Assembly (NCBI RefSeq): GCF_026151205.1
Contig: NC_087076.1
Coordinates: forward strand, 9,340,902-9,404,901
Direction of reading: 5' to 3'
DNA: 64,000 bases
DNA from: Bolinopsis microptera
Lineage: Eukaryota > Ctenophora > Tentaculata > Lobata > Bolinopsidae
Made by a program: the position numbers and the translations under genes. The notes beneath the pieces are model-generated. The model saw nothing but the letters and a program-made list of their open reading frames with translations, had not been told where the DNA came from and did not search any database. This document shows positions 1-9,776 of the stretch, in pieces (position 1 is the first letter of the stretch; the number at the start of each line of letters is the position of its first letter).

Positions 1-177
1 ATTTTGGGGTTCTGGGACCACCACCAATCGATTTCTTGTCATATTTAAGTATAGAAATAGCTACCTATATCGCCTAGAAACCTCAAGAGGGAAGATTTAA
101 ATTTTCCCGATTTTTCCGATATGAGGGTTGATGAGGCCAAAATCGGGATCGGAATTGATCGGAAAAATCGGGTTGGA

Positions 178-199
178 CCCCCCCCCCCCCCCCCCCCCC
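178..199. repeat. 22-bp poly-C tract
   Basis: An uninterrupted run of C lies directly before the LINE ORF1-like coding fragment. The proline run read through it is an artefact. Similar ~20-nt G/C runs occur at 8102-8124, 8187-8206 and 54753-54773. Confidence 0.9.
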
Positions 200-550
200 A
201 GGAATGTGCTCATCTTTGGTTTGAAGGAGACTGATGAAGAGAAACTGTGCGATAAAGTTGACATGATTTTTCAGCAGATTGATGAAAAACCACGTTTTGC
301 AGCTATCCGGGTTGGGAGGAAATCAGCCGACAAGACAAGACCAGTCAAAGTTTCGCTAGGTAATTCTAGTACCGTTCATCAGATATTAGTAAATGCCAAA
401 AAATTGAGACTGTGTGAAGATCACAAAACTGTTTTCATATCTCCAGATCGATCACCTGAAGATCGAGCTATCCATCAGCGGTTGGTCTTGGAAATGAAAC
501 AGATAGCCAAAGAAGACACAAAAAAAACATTATTATATCAGAAGTGGTAA
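200..550 (+). pseudogene. LINE ORF1-like fragment (RNA-binding type)
   Basis: About 115 codons stay open after the C-tract, starting NVLIFGLKETDEEKL and ending with a stop at 548-550. The text is typical of ORF1-type nucleic-acid-chaperone proteins of invertebrate non-LTR retrotransposons: an NVLIFGLxE strand, a KTRPVKVSL block, then an ILVNAKKLR segment and SPDRSPEDR with a basic helical tail. The N-terminal part is missing, replaced by the C-tract. No ORF2 follows, because the sequence passes into AT-rich DNA and a minisatellite. It is therefore a 5'- and 3'-truncated relic rather than a gene. The family assignment comes from motif memory only; a conserved host RRM-like exon is less likely because no splice sites are evident. 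Confidence 0.65.
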
Positions 551-708
551 TATTTGTAGTGAGGACAAGATGGTAGAGAGTGATACATAATAATGAGTGA
601 TATACGTCCATAAGTTTTTACCGTATTTTCCAAAACATGTCAAATAAGTACTTTTGGTTTTTATATCACAATGCTGGCAAGCATGACCGTGCCTTTTATA
701 CTCACAAT

Positions 709-876
709 ACTATTTACCCCCTTTACTATTTACCCCCTTTACTATTTACCCCCTTTACTATTTACCACCTTTACTATTTACCCCCATTACTATTTACACC
801 CTTCACTATTTACCCCCTTTACTATTTATCCCCTTTACTTTTATACCCCCTTTACTATTATACCCCTCTATTGTTT
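709..876. repeat. Minisatellite, 16-bp unit CTATTTACCCCCTTTA
   Basis: About ten head-to-tail copies. The first three or four are nearly perfect and later ones diverge (CCACC, ACACC, TTATACC variants). The ORFs across it in two frames are low-complexity artefacts rich in Tyr, Pro and Leu. Confidence 0.95.
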
Positions 877-2242
877 TTCAGGCATTAAGACTCATCGAAA
901 GTAGTTCAGCGGGTATATTTAAGTTCAAAACATTCTAATTTAATGTAATATGACAGGAATAAGAAATAGTTATGTGAAGGTTTTTAATTTTAATAAATTT
1001 GCGCAAAATACGCGCCAGCATGTTATACGAAATAAGGTAAAAAACCCAAAATCGCCATATTTAGGTGCCTTAAAAACCACGTTAAAATTGAGTTAGAGAT
1101 CTGAAACTTTGCAGGGCGTCTAGATGTTGACCAAATCGACTGTTAAAAAAATTTCGTGTTTCAGGAGTATCGGGAAATGGGTTTTCTGGAACCCCTGTTT
1201 TACGATAGATTGTCGTGATACATAATATATTCAGGGATAGACGCTTTGCCAGTCAATTATAGGCTACATTCAGTTGTCTGTAGATTTGTACCTATAAAAG
1301 ATACAGCAATTTCCGACCACAGGTCTTAAAAATAATTGTTTACACTTCAGTTTCAATTATATCAAAAAATAATTTAACCCCATCATCACCACTTGATGAC
1401 GTCATCAAATTAAGTGTTTTAAAAACTTGATTTTTGACAAAATAACAACTTTTTAAACTGATTTTACAGCATTAAGAAGTAATTTTATTCAAAATCTGAG
1501 GACATTTTACCTTAGATAAGTGTTCAAGCATTCTGAAAATCTACCGGAAAGTTTCCCTACCTTGCTCCTTCATAAAGATATTTGCCATTGAAGTTAGTGC
1601 TTTTTTGAAGAATTATTTTATAAAAACGTCAATTTTGCGATTTAGTATTCTCTGGTGTTGGGCTATATCCCTTGGGTTGTGGAGTCCAGTTTTGCTTCCT
1701 ATAGGTATAAATTGTGTATTAGGCTAGTTTTAAAGTTAAAAATCTAAAAGTTGCACACGTGGGGACACGCCCAAATTGATTAAAAATTGCTAAAATCACT
1801 GAAAATTACTGTTTTTACCATTTTCTGTAAATAAAACGTTGGTGTGCCCGTGTGATTACAATTCTTCTTGAAATACTTTGAAACTTTGTATGCTTATTAA
1901 ACTATATATAAAACACCAACACGCAAAAATTTACGGCGATTCAATATTGGATACGCACGCAACGTCCGCTCATAGTTTGCACGTGCGAAAGGTGATAATT
2001 TTGCTCATTCGTGATTTCGAACAAATTCTGCTTTACCACGACAGTTCAATGTATATAATTTTAATGCCAACTTGAATGAGTATAAAGTGGCAAATTCAGT
2101 CAGTGATCGACCGATATGCTTACCCAAACACAAGGAAATGTTTTCAAAAGAAAAATATCGAAATCGTTGAAACTTCCTCCTTATTAATGAAGATATCAGT
2201 TTATATTTCGACTTTATAAAGTACCCTGACATTAATCAAAAA
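877..2242. other. AT-rich intergenic stretch
   Basis: No ORF with recognisable protein character, no RNA gene and no clear repeat structure was seen here. Confidence 0.6.
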
Positions 2243-2760
2243 GAGATGATATTTTACCAAAACCCATAATCATGGGTAGAGTGGACCGCTGCCAGTGTCT
2301 CTCTTTCCCAAAAAAAAAGGAAATGATATTAATTTGATTGACCGTTTTCAAATGCAAAATGATACCGAGAATGAAATCGGTCGCTCGCTTTTCCCATTTA
2401 TTTACAAATGTAATAGATTAAGAAGAACTACCACTCCCGAAGACAGCTGTACTCGGCAATAAAGATTCAATAAACTTCAGCTAATTTACTAACTACCACC
2501 CTTATCCCGAAATACTAGATATCGACCCGAACGCAACCCAAAGAGATTATTACAGCATGTGATCGATGTAATTTATCGAAACCTATTACAATTCGTATAA
2601 GCCGTGAATGAATGGGAAAAGCGAGCGACCGATTTCATTCTCGGTATCATTTTGCATTTGAAAACGGTCAATCAAATTAATATCATTTCCTTTTGTTTGG
2701 GAAAGAGAGACACTGGCAGCGGTCCACTCTACCCATGATTATGGGTTTTTGTAAAATAAT
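2243..2760. mobile_element. Foldback/MITE element with ~150-bp inverted arms
   Basis: The left arm at about 2249-2398 is repeated in inverted orientation at about 2607-2757 with few mismatches. Both arms share ACCCATAATCATGGGT, TGCCAGTGTCTCTCTTTCCC and the motif GGTCGCTCGCTTTTCCCATT. The spacer of ~210 bp has no ORF. The whole ~510-bp unit looks like a non-autonomous foldback transposon. The arms begin and end in AT-rich sequence, so no target-site duplication could be fixed with confidence. Confidence 0.85.
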
Positions 2761-3092
2761 ATATCTTACTTATAATTCAGAGAATTCTTTTTGTCTGTCT
2801 GTACGTCCGCCCACGTGCAAATTAGACGAGAAATAGGAAGTTGCGTAGTAACCATGGTAACAAGGATTGCTACACGCACGCGTGCACGTGCAATGATTGA
2901 TTTAACGTCATTTTTATCGGTTTTGTTGATATTACGTTGTGTTTAGTGCGAGCAACATTTTAATCGGCTGTATCTTCGGTTGTGTAGGATATTTTTTACG
3001 CGATTTAAACTTACTAACAAAAAATACTATTAGCGCACTTACCTGTGACCATGGGTTTTCTAGTATATATATAATATAATAATAATGCTTGT
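2761..3092. other. Repeat-like stretch without a gene
   Basis: Contains TTTGTCTGTCTGTACGTCCG and GC-rich alternating ACGTGCACG motifs often seen in dispersed invertebrate repeats, and ends in TATATATATA. No coding signal was found. Confidence 0.4.
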
Positions 3093-3102
3093 ATTGGTGG
3101 GA

Positions 3103-3199
3103 TTGTAGGTTTATAACCTACCGTACCAGGACGTGCGACGAGTTGGACTCGTCGACGGTCCTGTATTTGAAACAAATATTTTACGAGTATCACCCGTTA
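3103..3199 (+). mobile_element. Short element family 2, copy 1 (97 bp, 10-bp flanking repeat)
   Basis: The unit begins TTGTAGGTTTATAACCTAC, which is itself a hairpin, and ends TTTTACGAGTATCACCCGTTA. It is flanked by direct repeats ATTGGTGGGA at 3093-3102 and 3200-3209. The same core recurs at about 8830-9008 (interrupted) and 9159-9236. The ends are not inverted repeats of each other. Confidence 0.75.
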
Positions 3200-3403
3200 A
3201 TTGGTGGGACCAAAGCCGCCCTCTTTGAAAAGCTATTGCGAAAAAATTTTAAAATTCAATGGGGTTGTAATACTTATATAGTTATACATTTTTATAAAAT
3301 TGTGATAGTAATTAATAATAGTATTGTTAAAATAGTTCAATATAATGTATATTGTATAAGGCCACATTTAAAATAATATTGCATCAAGATCCAAACAGCA
3401 AGG

Positions 3404-6400
3404 ATGACTCGATTGACCCTGGTGGTTGTTAGCATTATTTCCTTTGCCTACGCTGGGACGTACACAGGTAATAGTAATATCACCATTTCATATCACTCCT
3501 TTAATAGAGGTTGTAGTAGATCGCTAAACGGCAAAACCAACAAAAATACATCATGTTATTAAATTAATTATAAACATGACCTGAATTATTTTTATTTTCA
3601 TATTAGCGAGTTTTCTTGACAAGCTGAATATTAAGTGCATATAGATATTCATATAGAAAAAATAGTTAATGAGTGCATTTCAGATGATTTCCTGGAAGTG
3701 TCCAGTGAGGACGGTTGGTCCTCCGGTAAACCAAGCTCGAGCGGAGATGTCCCGCTAGTATTCGAAACACATTCTTTACAAATTGCTGCAAAATATGAAG
3801 GACAAATCTATATCGAAATAAAAAGCGGATCAGGGAGCATGGTGGTGAAAATAAGTATGCCTAAGGAAGGCATCACAGTTAAAATTGACTTGATGTATTG
3901 CTCATCTGCTTTTACTGATGATACATTTGACATATCAGAAGAGTTTGCACAAAAAGTCAATTTGGTTTGGACGATCACAAGAACAGAAGAAAAAGAGTTG
4001 GTCTTTATGTGTCAAGACATGGAAGTGTACAGGTTCGACATGGTGGATAACTGCGATGCAGTGTCGTGGAAAGGCGCTTGGTTTAATTTTCCAACCGCTG
4101 TAAAGTTTTACGACAGCGACTCGGCGACTGAAGCAGCCCGAGGAATAATCATGGGTAAGTCATATAAGTGTCAATTAAACTTTCGATGATAAAATTCCTA
4201 TTTTAAAGGATGAGGGGACCTTAGAAAAAGTTTTTTTTCGTGCAAATCCTTTTATTACATTAATCGTATAAACCACTTTAGTGAAATCCGCAAAGTTGTA
4301 TTTCATTCGCGCGCCGAGATATCCAGCCAAAACAATTTGAACCTGTGACGTCAATTATGTGAGTTGCTCTGATCCGCGCATATAGAAATACAGGTAAAAT
4401 GAGCGCGCGGGCCGACTAAATTACTAATTAAGAATAAATTAACAATTTACGATACTAACGAGCCTAAAACCAATGGAGAGGAGACTTTTTATGACCGGTT
4501 GAAAAAAGAATTATCACCCTACGATAACCATGAGCCGAGATACACCTGGAATAAGATTGAAGTCACACAGAAAGGCATGTAAATTATGTATATTTATAGC
4601 TCCCAACGTAACACCTAGCAACTCCCTGTTTCGTACCACAGTTGATATATCAACATGTCATATCAACACAACACGGTCCTAATAAAAATGGATCGGGTAG
4701 GTATGAAATGCATGTCTTCATTCCAGTTGGACAAGCACCAAGCACCAAGCTTTTAAGTTCTAACTCACTATGTGACACTACTTATAACGTAAGCAAGCTT
4801 TGCAACTATTACACCAAGCAATATTATACCAAGCATAGCAGACGAACACATCCACATTCGTTACGCTTTACACTCAAGTCACAGCAAACTAAAACGGTAA
4901 ATTATAAATGAGTGTACAACTAAAGGCCGGTACACGCGCAGTGTCAAACCGCACGTGCGTACTCAGATAGGACTAGAGGCGCCAAGGGCCAGCTAGTAAA
5001 ATGTCTTCTACTACATCATACATTCTTTTTAATTGTGTCCATATCGGGTTTCAAACAAGTCAAAACAAAATAGCAGTTTGTGGTTTAGTTAGCGGATGCT
5101 ACTTATCTTAGCTATTTATAAATAGAAATACCTACTACAACTACAAGAAAGCCTTTCTGAGTTACATTTGACGGATGTTACTCGTCTAAATTTCTTCGAA
5201 GTAGCGCGCGCCGCTTTCTTCTCGAAATGTTGGCCCGATGACAAGAGCTACGAAGTAGCGCGCGCCGGGCCAGATCATTAACAATAGGTAGTGCGCCATC
5301 GACAGTGAGCCGCGCGTGCCGACTGTAGGATGGTTTTTTAGCGCTAATTTCGGCCAGCACAATTTTCTTCAAACAAATAGATATTAAGTATCCTTCCCGA
5401 CCTCCGATTGCAACAAAAATTGGTAAGCTTACTCATAGACTTACAAGGAAAGTGTCCGAAAAGTTTAAAGCATATCCAACCATCAGACATTATGTTACAG
5501 CTAAAAGCAGCGTATTTTACCCCACTTTGATCACTATATCAACTCCGATATCCACCAAATTTTTCGGACAGTTGTGAAAGCCTTATTGGAAGGTCGTCGC
5601 CAATTTTCAGAATGATCTCATTCAAGAAACTGAAGATATATCCAAATAATACGACAAAAATCAACGAATTTGGTCAAATTTGTTCAAATTACGCGACTTT
5701 TACAGCTAATTTTGCTCCAAAAGCCTTACTGGGCCGCGCTCAGCCTGTCATTCCGCCAAATCTTTATTATATGTTAATGAACATAATAGCCTGGGGTCCT
5801 CAGGTAACAAAAGCCGCGCACCATCAAATATGGCACCTAGGCGAAACTCACTGATCTTTCTAAAAAGGTATAACAAATTTGGTATTGTGAAAATTCTCAC
5901 AGTCTCTAGAAAACAATGGTACAAAAATTTTTAAAATCCGAGCAAGTTTATTTTTATGGTGCACCCCCTATTAACAATGGTCAAAGTTACATTTAACTAT
6001 TATTATTAAAGAGAATTATTCGTAACTTAGACTAATTCAGTGCAACCAAAGATACCGCTCTCGCAAACGCCAAAGGTAACACGACGTAATTAAAACAGAA
6101 CAGAACAAAATGTTGACACGAGCAAATAAGGGTGCGCGCGCACGTTGGTCTTAACACATAAGTGACGTCACAGCCCAAAATTGCTATCAGCCAATAGGAG
6201 CGCGGCGTGATATAGCACGAATTATCGATTTCACAGTCCGGCGTATTTTTTGATTCTACACACTTTCACTAGGCAGTGCGCCATCGACAATAAGACGCGC
6301 GCGCTGACCATTGAATGGTTTTTTTGCTCTTATTTAGGCCAGCACATTATTTTGGAAACAATCGAAAAGTTATTATACTTCCCATATAACAATTTTGTTG

Positions 6401-7332
6401 AAATTTGGTCAGCTTACGTAAACACTTATGTTCTACTGAACCTAATTTAGTTTGAGCAATTTCGATGCTCAGAATTTGAGTTATCAACGAATTTATACCT
6501 ATTTTGTCATTTTTAGACCTCTTAATCAAGGCCAATCTCTTCCAACTAAATTAGGTTCGGTAGTTAAGTATGATTGGAAGGTTCTGACAAATTTTCAGCA
6601 TGATTTATGTTTAGGAACCGAAGATATGACAGAATAATACGACAAAAATCAACGAATTTCGTCAAATTACGCGACTTTTACACCTAATTTTGCTCCAAAA
6701 GCCGCGCACTATCAAATATGGTACCTAGGCAAAACTCACTGATCATTCCAAAAAGGTATGATAAATTTGCTACTGTGAAAATTCTCACAGTCTCTAGAAA
6801 ACGATGGTACAAAAATTTTGAAAATCCGAGCAAGTTTATTTTTATCGTGCACCGCCTACTTTCACAGGACTTAAACGCGAATATTTGGAAGTAAATTCTA
6901 AGGTCCCCTCATCCTTTAATGCTACTGGATGCTTTCAATTAGATTCGTTTTTAGTATAAGCGATAAACCTAATAGGTAATATAATGGCTACGGCTAGTTG
7001 AGGTTCTTTTGAAATGGAAATTTGCAGTATCTACTGCAACCACGTATTTACTGCAACCACGTCACAAATTCAAATTTTCAGCCGACTTTGAAAGTGGAAG
7101 TTCAGGAGAAGGTGAAGGAGAAGGAGAAGGAGAAGGAGAAGTAGAAGGAGAAGGAAAAGGAGAAGGAGAAGGAGAAGGAGAAGGAGAAGGAGAAAACTCT
7201 GGAGAAGGTGAACACTCTGGAGAAGGTGAACACTCTGGAGAAGGCGGTGACATGAACTGGGAAAGTAGCGCTAATGTTTTCCCGATGTATTTTTGTCTTG
7301 TTGCTGCCTTTGTTGGATACATGCTCTTTTAG
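3404..7332 (+). CDS. Secreted/GPI-anchored protein with Gly-Glu repeat, three exons
   Basis: Proposed exons are 3404-3467, 3684-4154 and 7082-7332. All junctions are GT-AG and phase 1 on both introns, giving 261 residues. Exon 1 encodes a signal peptide, MTRLTLVVVSIISFAYAG. Exon 2 encodes a ~157-residue globular region with few cysteines (LMYCSS, VFMCQDME, MVDNCDA) and a Trp-rich stretch (VSWKGAWFNF). I do not recognise this fold; a beta-rich lectin or FAMeT-like domain is only a guess. Exon 3 encodes about ten Gly-Glu dipeptides followed by SGEGEHSGEGEHSGEG. It closes with a short linker and hydrophobic end NVFPMYFCLVAAFVGYMLF, which has the shape of a GPI-attachment signal. Intron 2 is 2.9 kb because a transposon occupies most of it. 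The matching phases and the protein logic (signal, domain, stalk, tail) support one gene. The function is unknown. Confidence 0.7.
5284..6860. repeat. Internal diverged duplication within the TTAA element
   Basis: Two direct copies, about 5284-5970 and 6270-6860, share TGCGCCATCGACA, GGCCAGCACA, AATACGACAAAAATCAACGA, GTGAAAATTCTCACAGTCTC and AAAATCCGAGCAAGTTTATT. The first copy carries an 82-bp MITE that the second lacks. Confidence 0.85.
5726..5807 (-). mobile_element. GC-hairpin MITE, copy a (82 bp, 8-bp TSD)
   Basis: It starts TTACTGGGCC and ends CCTCAGGTAA, with TTAC/GTAA terminal inversions, and is flanked by CAAAAGCC at 5718-5725 and 5808-5815. The paralogous segment at 6696-6703 has a single CAAAAGCC and no insert, giving an empty site. 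The family is also present at 8866-8954, 9322-9373, 58170-58226 and 62791-62847. An 8-bp duplication is the hallmark of hAT-type insertion. Confidence 0.88.
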
Positions 7333-7950
7333 TGAGACTTATTTTCGAATCATAATAGAATGATAAAAACATTTTGATTTTCGTATTTGCATGTGTTATA
7401 CTTATATCTATGATAGTTGTTAATAGGGGATGATGAAAAACTCTACACTCGATCGACTGTCACGTGACTTTTTCAACCTTTTCTCTAGCTGGCTCTGCAT
7501 GAACAACTATTCAAAACCCTAACCGGAACCCTCTAATCTGATCCCAACCCTAACTGAAACGATCTCTAAACCTTAGTTTTATTTTGGGATATAGTTTGAT
7601 ATTAAAAAGAACAGCATTTTACAAAATTTAAAGTATATTATATATTATTCATTATGATAAATAAGACTATTATTTTAAGCAAAAAATACGCATGTATATA
7701 TGGTTGCGGCCAAGGATCGAATGTCATTTAAAAAATAATTTTTACTATTTAAATTATGCAGTATGACCACCATACTGCATACGTACATGTATTAAGAATA
7801 AGTCCTGAAAAATACGCGTATTTTTTTCAAAATATTTAACAAGACTTAATTATCTTTTTATAGTCTTTAAATAAAGTGACATGTTAAAATTAAATATAAG
7901 GACAAAAGAGCAAGGTAGACGAGGCGGAAACAATGATTGACACGGTATGG
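7333..7950. other. 3' flank of the secreted-protein gene; AT-rich, no gene
   Basis: No second gene and no strong polyadenylation hexamer could be singled out. A few CCCTAAC words near 7517-7550 are too sparse to call telomeric. Confidence 0.5.
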
Positions 7951-7952
7951 GA

Positions 7953-8100
7953 CCATTCACATAATTACGTAATCACTTTTCGGTATATTTTTAACACCCT
8001 CCCCGGCCCTCCGTAATCAGTTTTACACATACTTATAGTTATATATAATAGATGTAACCCCCTCCCCGGCCTTCGGCTGATTACGTAATAATATGTGAAC
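7953..8100. mobile_element. Small MITE with inverted ends TTCACATAATTACGTAATCA
   Basis: The left end at 7956-7975 is matched in inverse by TGATTACGTAATAATATGTGAA at 8078-8099. The interior has two CCCTCCCCGGCC blocks. A related piece with GATTACGTAATC and CCTCGGC is at 9554-9650. It abuts the G-tract at 8102. Confidence 0.65.
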
Positions 8101-8101
8101 C

Positions 8102-8206
8102 GGGGGGGGGGGGGGGGGGGGGGGTCTGGCAAATGCTGACGTCATTAGGGGGGAGGACGGTCGCTCAATGGTGACAGTTTCTGCCAGGGGGGGGGGGGGG
8201 GGGGGG
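8102..8206. repeat. Two poly-G tracts (23 and 20 bp) with repeated flanks
   Basis: G runs at 8102-8124 and 8187-8206 are each followed within ~40 bp by GCTGACGTCAT, suggesting duplication of one G-tract unit. G-quadruplex potential is obvious on the plus strand. Confidence 0.85.
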
Positions 8207-8236
8207 TAAAATTGGCCAAAATCTTGCTGACGTCAT

Positions 8237-8300
8237 ATTAGAAATTAGAAATTAGAAATTAGAAATTAGAAATTAGAAATTAGAAATTAGAAATTAGAAA
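8237..8300. repeat. Microsatellite (AAATTAGA)n, about 8 copies
   Basis: A perfect 8-bp tandem repeat directly precedes the reverse-transcriptase fragment. Such arrays are common at the ends of CR1/RTE-type LINE copies. Two more units occur at 9009-9023. Confidence 0.9.
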
Positions 8301-8301
8301 A

Positions 8302-8671
8302 CAAGTTGTTTCAATACTGATGTATAACTGCAACAGTTGGGCAACATCTAAACAACTCCTTCAAAAACTTGATGTCTGCCACAGGAATCATCTCCGTACG
8401 ATCATCGGCATGACCTACCCTAATGTCATACGAAATGTGACTCTATACAAACGCTGCGAAGTTGTTTCACTAAGTGAGCGTGTTGCTCGTGCACGGTGGA
8501 GAATGCTCGGTTACATCCTTGATCCTCCGCAGTGATAATAACTCACCTGCCCAGCTTGCCTTACATTTTGCTGTAGAGAGTCTGCAGAGTTTGATGAGAG
8601 GTAGATTCGGACGACACCAGTCAAACTTGTTAAAAACTATTTTGAACGATTTAAGTGACAGAAAATTTTGA
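8302..8671 (+). pseudogene. LINE reverse-transcriptase C-terminal fragment, frameshifted
   Basis: An open frame reads YNCNSWATSKQLLQKLDVCH through HLRTIIGMTYPNVI to RARWRMLGYIL and then stops at 8533-8538. A second frame takes over with SPAQLALHFAVE and RGRFGRHQSNL up to 8671. This is the segment after the polymerase domain in many invertebrate LINEs (conserved W-T-K, KLD, HLR, RWRMLGHIL pattern). No catalytic YADD or endonuclease is present, so it is a 5'-truncated, frameshifted relic that cannot move. Confidence 0.7.
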
Positions 8672-8831
8672 CTTGTAAATACAGCATACAGACGATTTAT
8701 ACCATTTAAGACTTTTTGCAACAAATACTAATACTAATAGAAAAGCATGGAGAGAGTTAAGCATGATTTAGTTTATTCTGTGTTTATTTTTCTCTTGGTG
8801 ACTTATCAGGTCATCAATATGTTCTTTATGT

Positions 8832-9010
8832 TCTACAACCTACCAGGACGCGCGCCGAGTTGGACTTACTTGGGGACCTCAGGCTATTATGTTCATAAAT
8901 CATAAATATAGAACAGAGATTCAGCGGAATGACAGGCTGAGCGCGGCCCGGTAAAGTTGGACTCGTATATTGTATATGGAACAAATATTTTACGAGTATC
9001 ACCCGTTAAT
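8832..9010 (+). mobile_element. Short element family 2, copy 2, split by a MITE
   Basis: The pieces ACAACCTACCAGGACG...GAGTTGGAC (to 8865) and GTTGGACTCG...ACGAGTATCACCCGTTA (from 8955) match copies at 3103 and 9159. The break is the 89-bp MITE copy b. Confidence 0.7.
8866..8954 (+). mobile_element. GC-hairpin MITE, copy b (89 bp, 8-bp TSD)
   Basis: It starts TTACTTGGGG, contains GAATGACAGGCTGAGCGC and ends CCCGGTAA. It is flanked by AGTTGGAC at 8858-8865 and 8955-8962. It is nested in a family-2 element whose unbroken copies show the pre-insertion sequence. Confidence 0.88.
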
Positions 9011-9158
9011 TAGAAATTAGAAAGATCATTACAAAATTACTTGTAGCGCGATGCACTACTGGGTCGCGCGCGCATCAAATAATGCTTCTCGCAACCACGT
9101 ATGCAGATCGGCGAGATGCGAAGGATTGACATCGTGAATCAAATGACAAGTGAATGCT

Positions 9159-9236
9159 TGTAGGTTTACAACCTACTAGGACGCGCGCCGAGTTGGACAA
9201 TGTATGGAACAGATATTTTACGAGTATCACCTGTTA
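9159..9236 (+). mobile_element. Short element family 2, copy 3 (78 bp, 10-bp flanking repeat)
   Basis: It begins TGTAGGTTTACAACCTACTA and ends ACGAGTATCACCTGTTA. Direct repeats AGTGAATGCT lie at 9149-9158 and 9237-9246. The core GCGCGCCGAGTTGGAC is shared with copy 2. Confidence 0.78.
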
Positions 9237-9321
9237 AGTGAATGCTAGTCACGTGCGCTCTAACAGCCAATGAGCATTCGTACTTTTTTTCAGAGCGATG
9301 GAGGTCGTAATTCACTCAGCC

Positions 9322-9373
9322 CGAATAAAGATTCGGCGAAATGACAGGCTGAGGCCTGAGCGCCGACCAGTAA
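9322..9373 (+). mobile_element. GC-hairpin MITE, copy c (short form)
   Basis: It contains AAAGATTCGGCGAAATGACA, GGCTGAGGCCTGAGCGCC and terminal CCAGTAA. The flanks ACTCAGCC (9314-9321) and CCTCAGCC (9374-9381) match at 7 of 8 positions. The left TTAC end is missing. Confidence 0.6.
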
Positions 9374-9776
9374 CCTCAGCCATGTGATACATCGGGTTTT
9401 TTGTGATTGGGTAGAGATATCATGTATGGTTCTAATCAAAAGCTGCTTTTGACTTTGTTGTAGAATGCAAGCTTTTTGTTTTCAAGTCGAGCTTTTTCGA
9501 AATATTGTCAAATTGTTATCAGTTATTATTCTAGAAGGTAAAAAGAAAATGTTGATTACGTAATCGCAACGACAAACAATCCCTCCCCTCGGCCGATCCC
9601 CGCAATCAACCGTAAGCATTTGGAAAATGGAAACCCCCTCGGCTGATTACTTGATTCACGATGTCAATCCTTCGCAGCTCGGTGAGGCACAGTGGTGCAT
9701 CTTGCCGATCTACCGAAGTGGTTGCGAGAAGAATTATTTGATGCGCGGCGTGACCCAGTAGTGCATCGCGCTACAA

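Larger units (their letters stand above)
4207..6915. mobile_element. 2.7-kb DNA transposon with TTAA target duplication, inside intron 2
   Basis: The ends are inverted repeats: AGGATGAGGGGACCTTAGAA at 4207-4226 reappears inverted at 6896-6915. The flanks are TTAA at 4203-4206 and TTAA at 6916-6919, as expected for piggyBac-type insertion; a TA duplication (mariner-type) is also compatible because TTAA contains TA. No transposase ORF is visible, so the element is non-autonomous. It contains an internal ~1-kb diverged duplication and a nested MITE. It lies wholly within an intron of the secreted-protein gene. Confidence 0.8.
9042..9776. mobile_element. Foldback element with ~110-bp inverted arms
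   Basis: The left arm (TAGCGCGATGCACTACTGGG, TCTCGCAACCAC, GAAGGATTGACATCGTGAAT) at 9042-9141 is repeated inverted at about 9650-9776. The interior holds a family-2 copy and a MITE copy, so it is an older insertion that later took others. No transposase was found. Confidence 0.8.

Noticed and set aside
7062-7322. Pro-Ser repeat ORF on the minus strand
   Set aside because: Antisense shadow of the Gly-Glu exon of the secreted-protein gene.
7510-7570. CCCTAAC words as a second telomeric repeat
   Set aside because: Irregular spacing and few copies, unlike the array at 61364.
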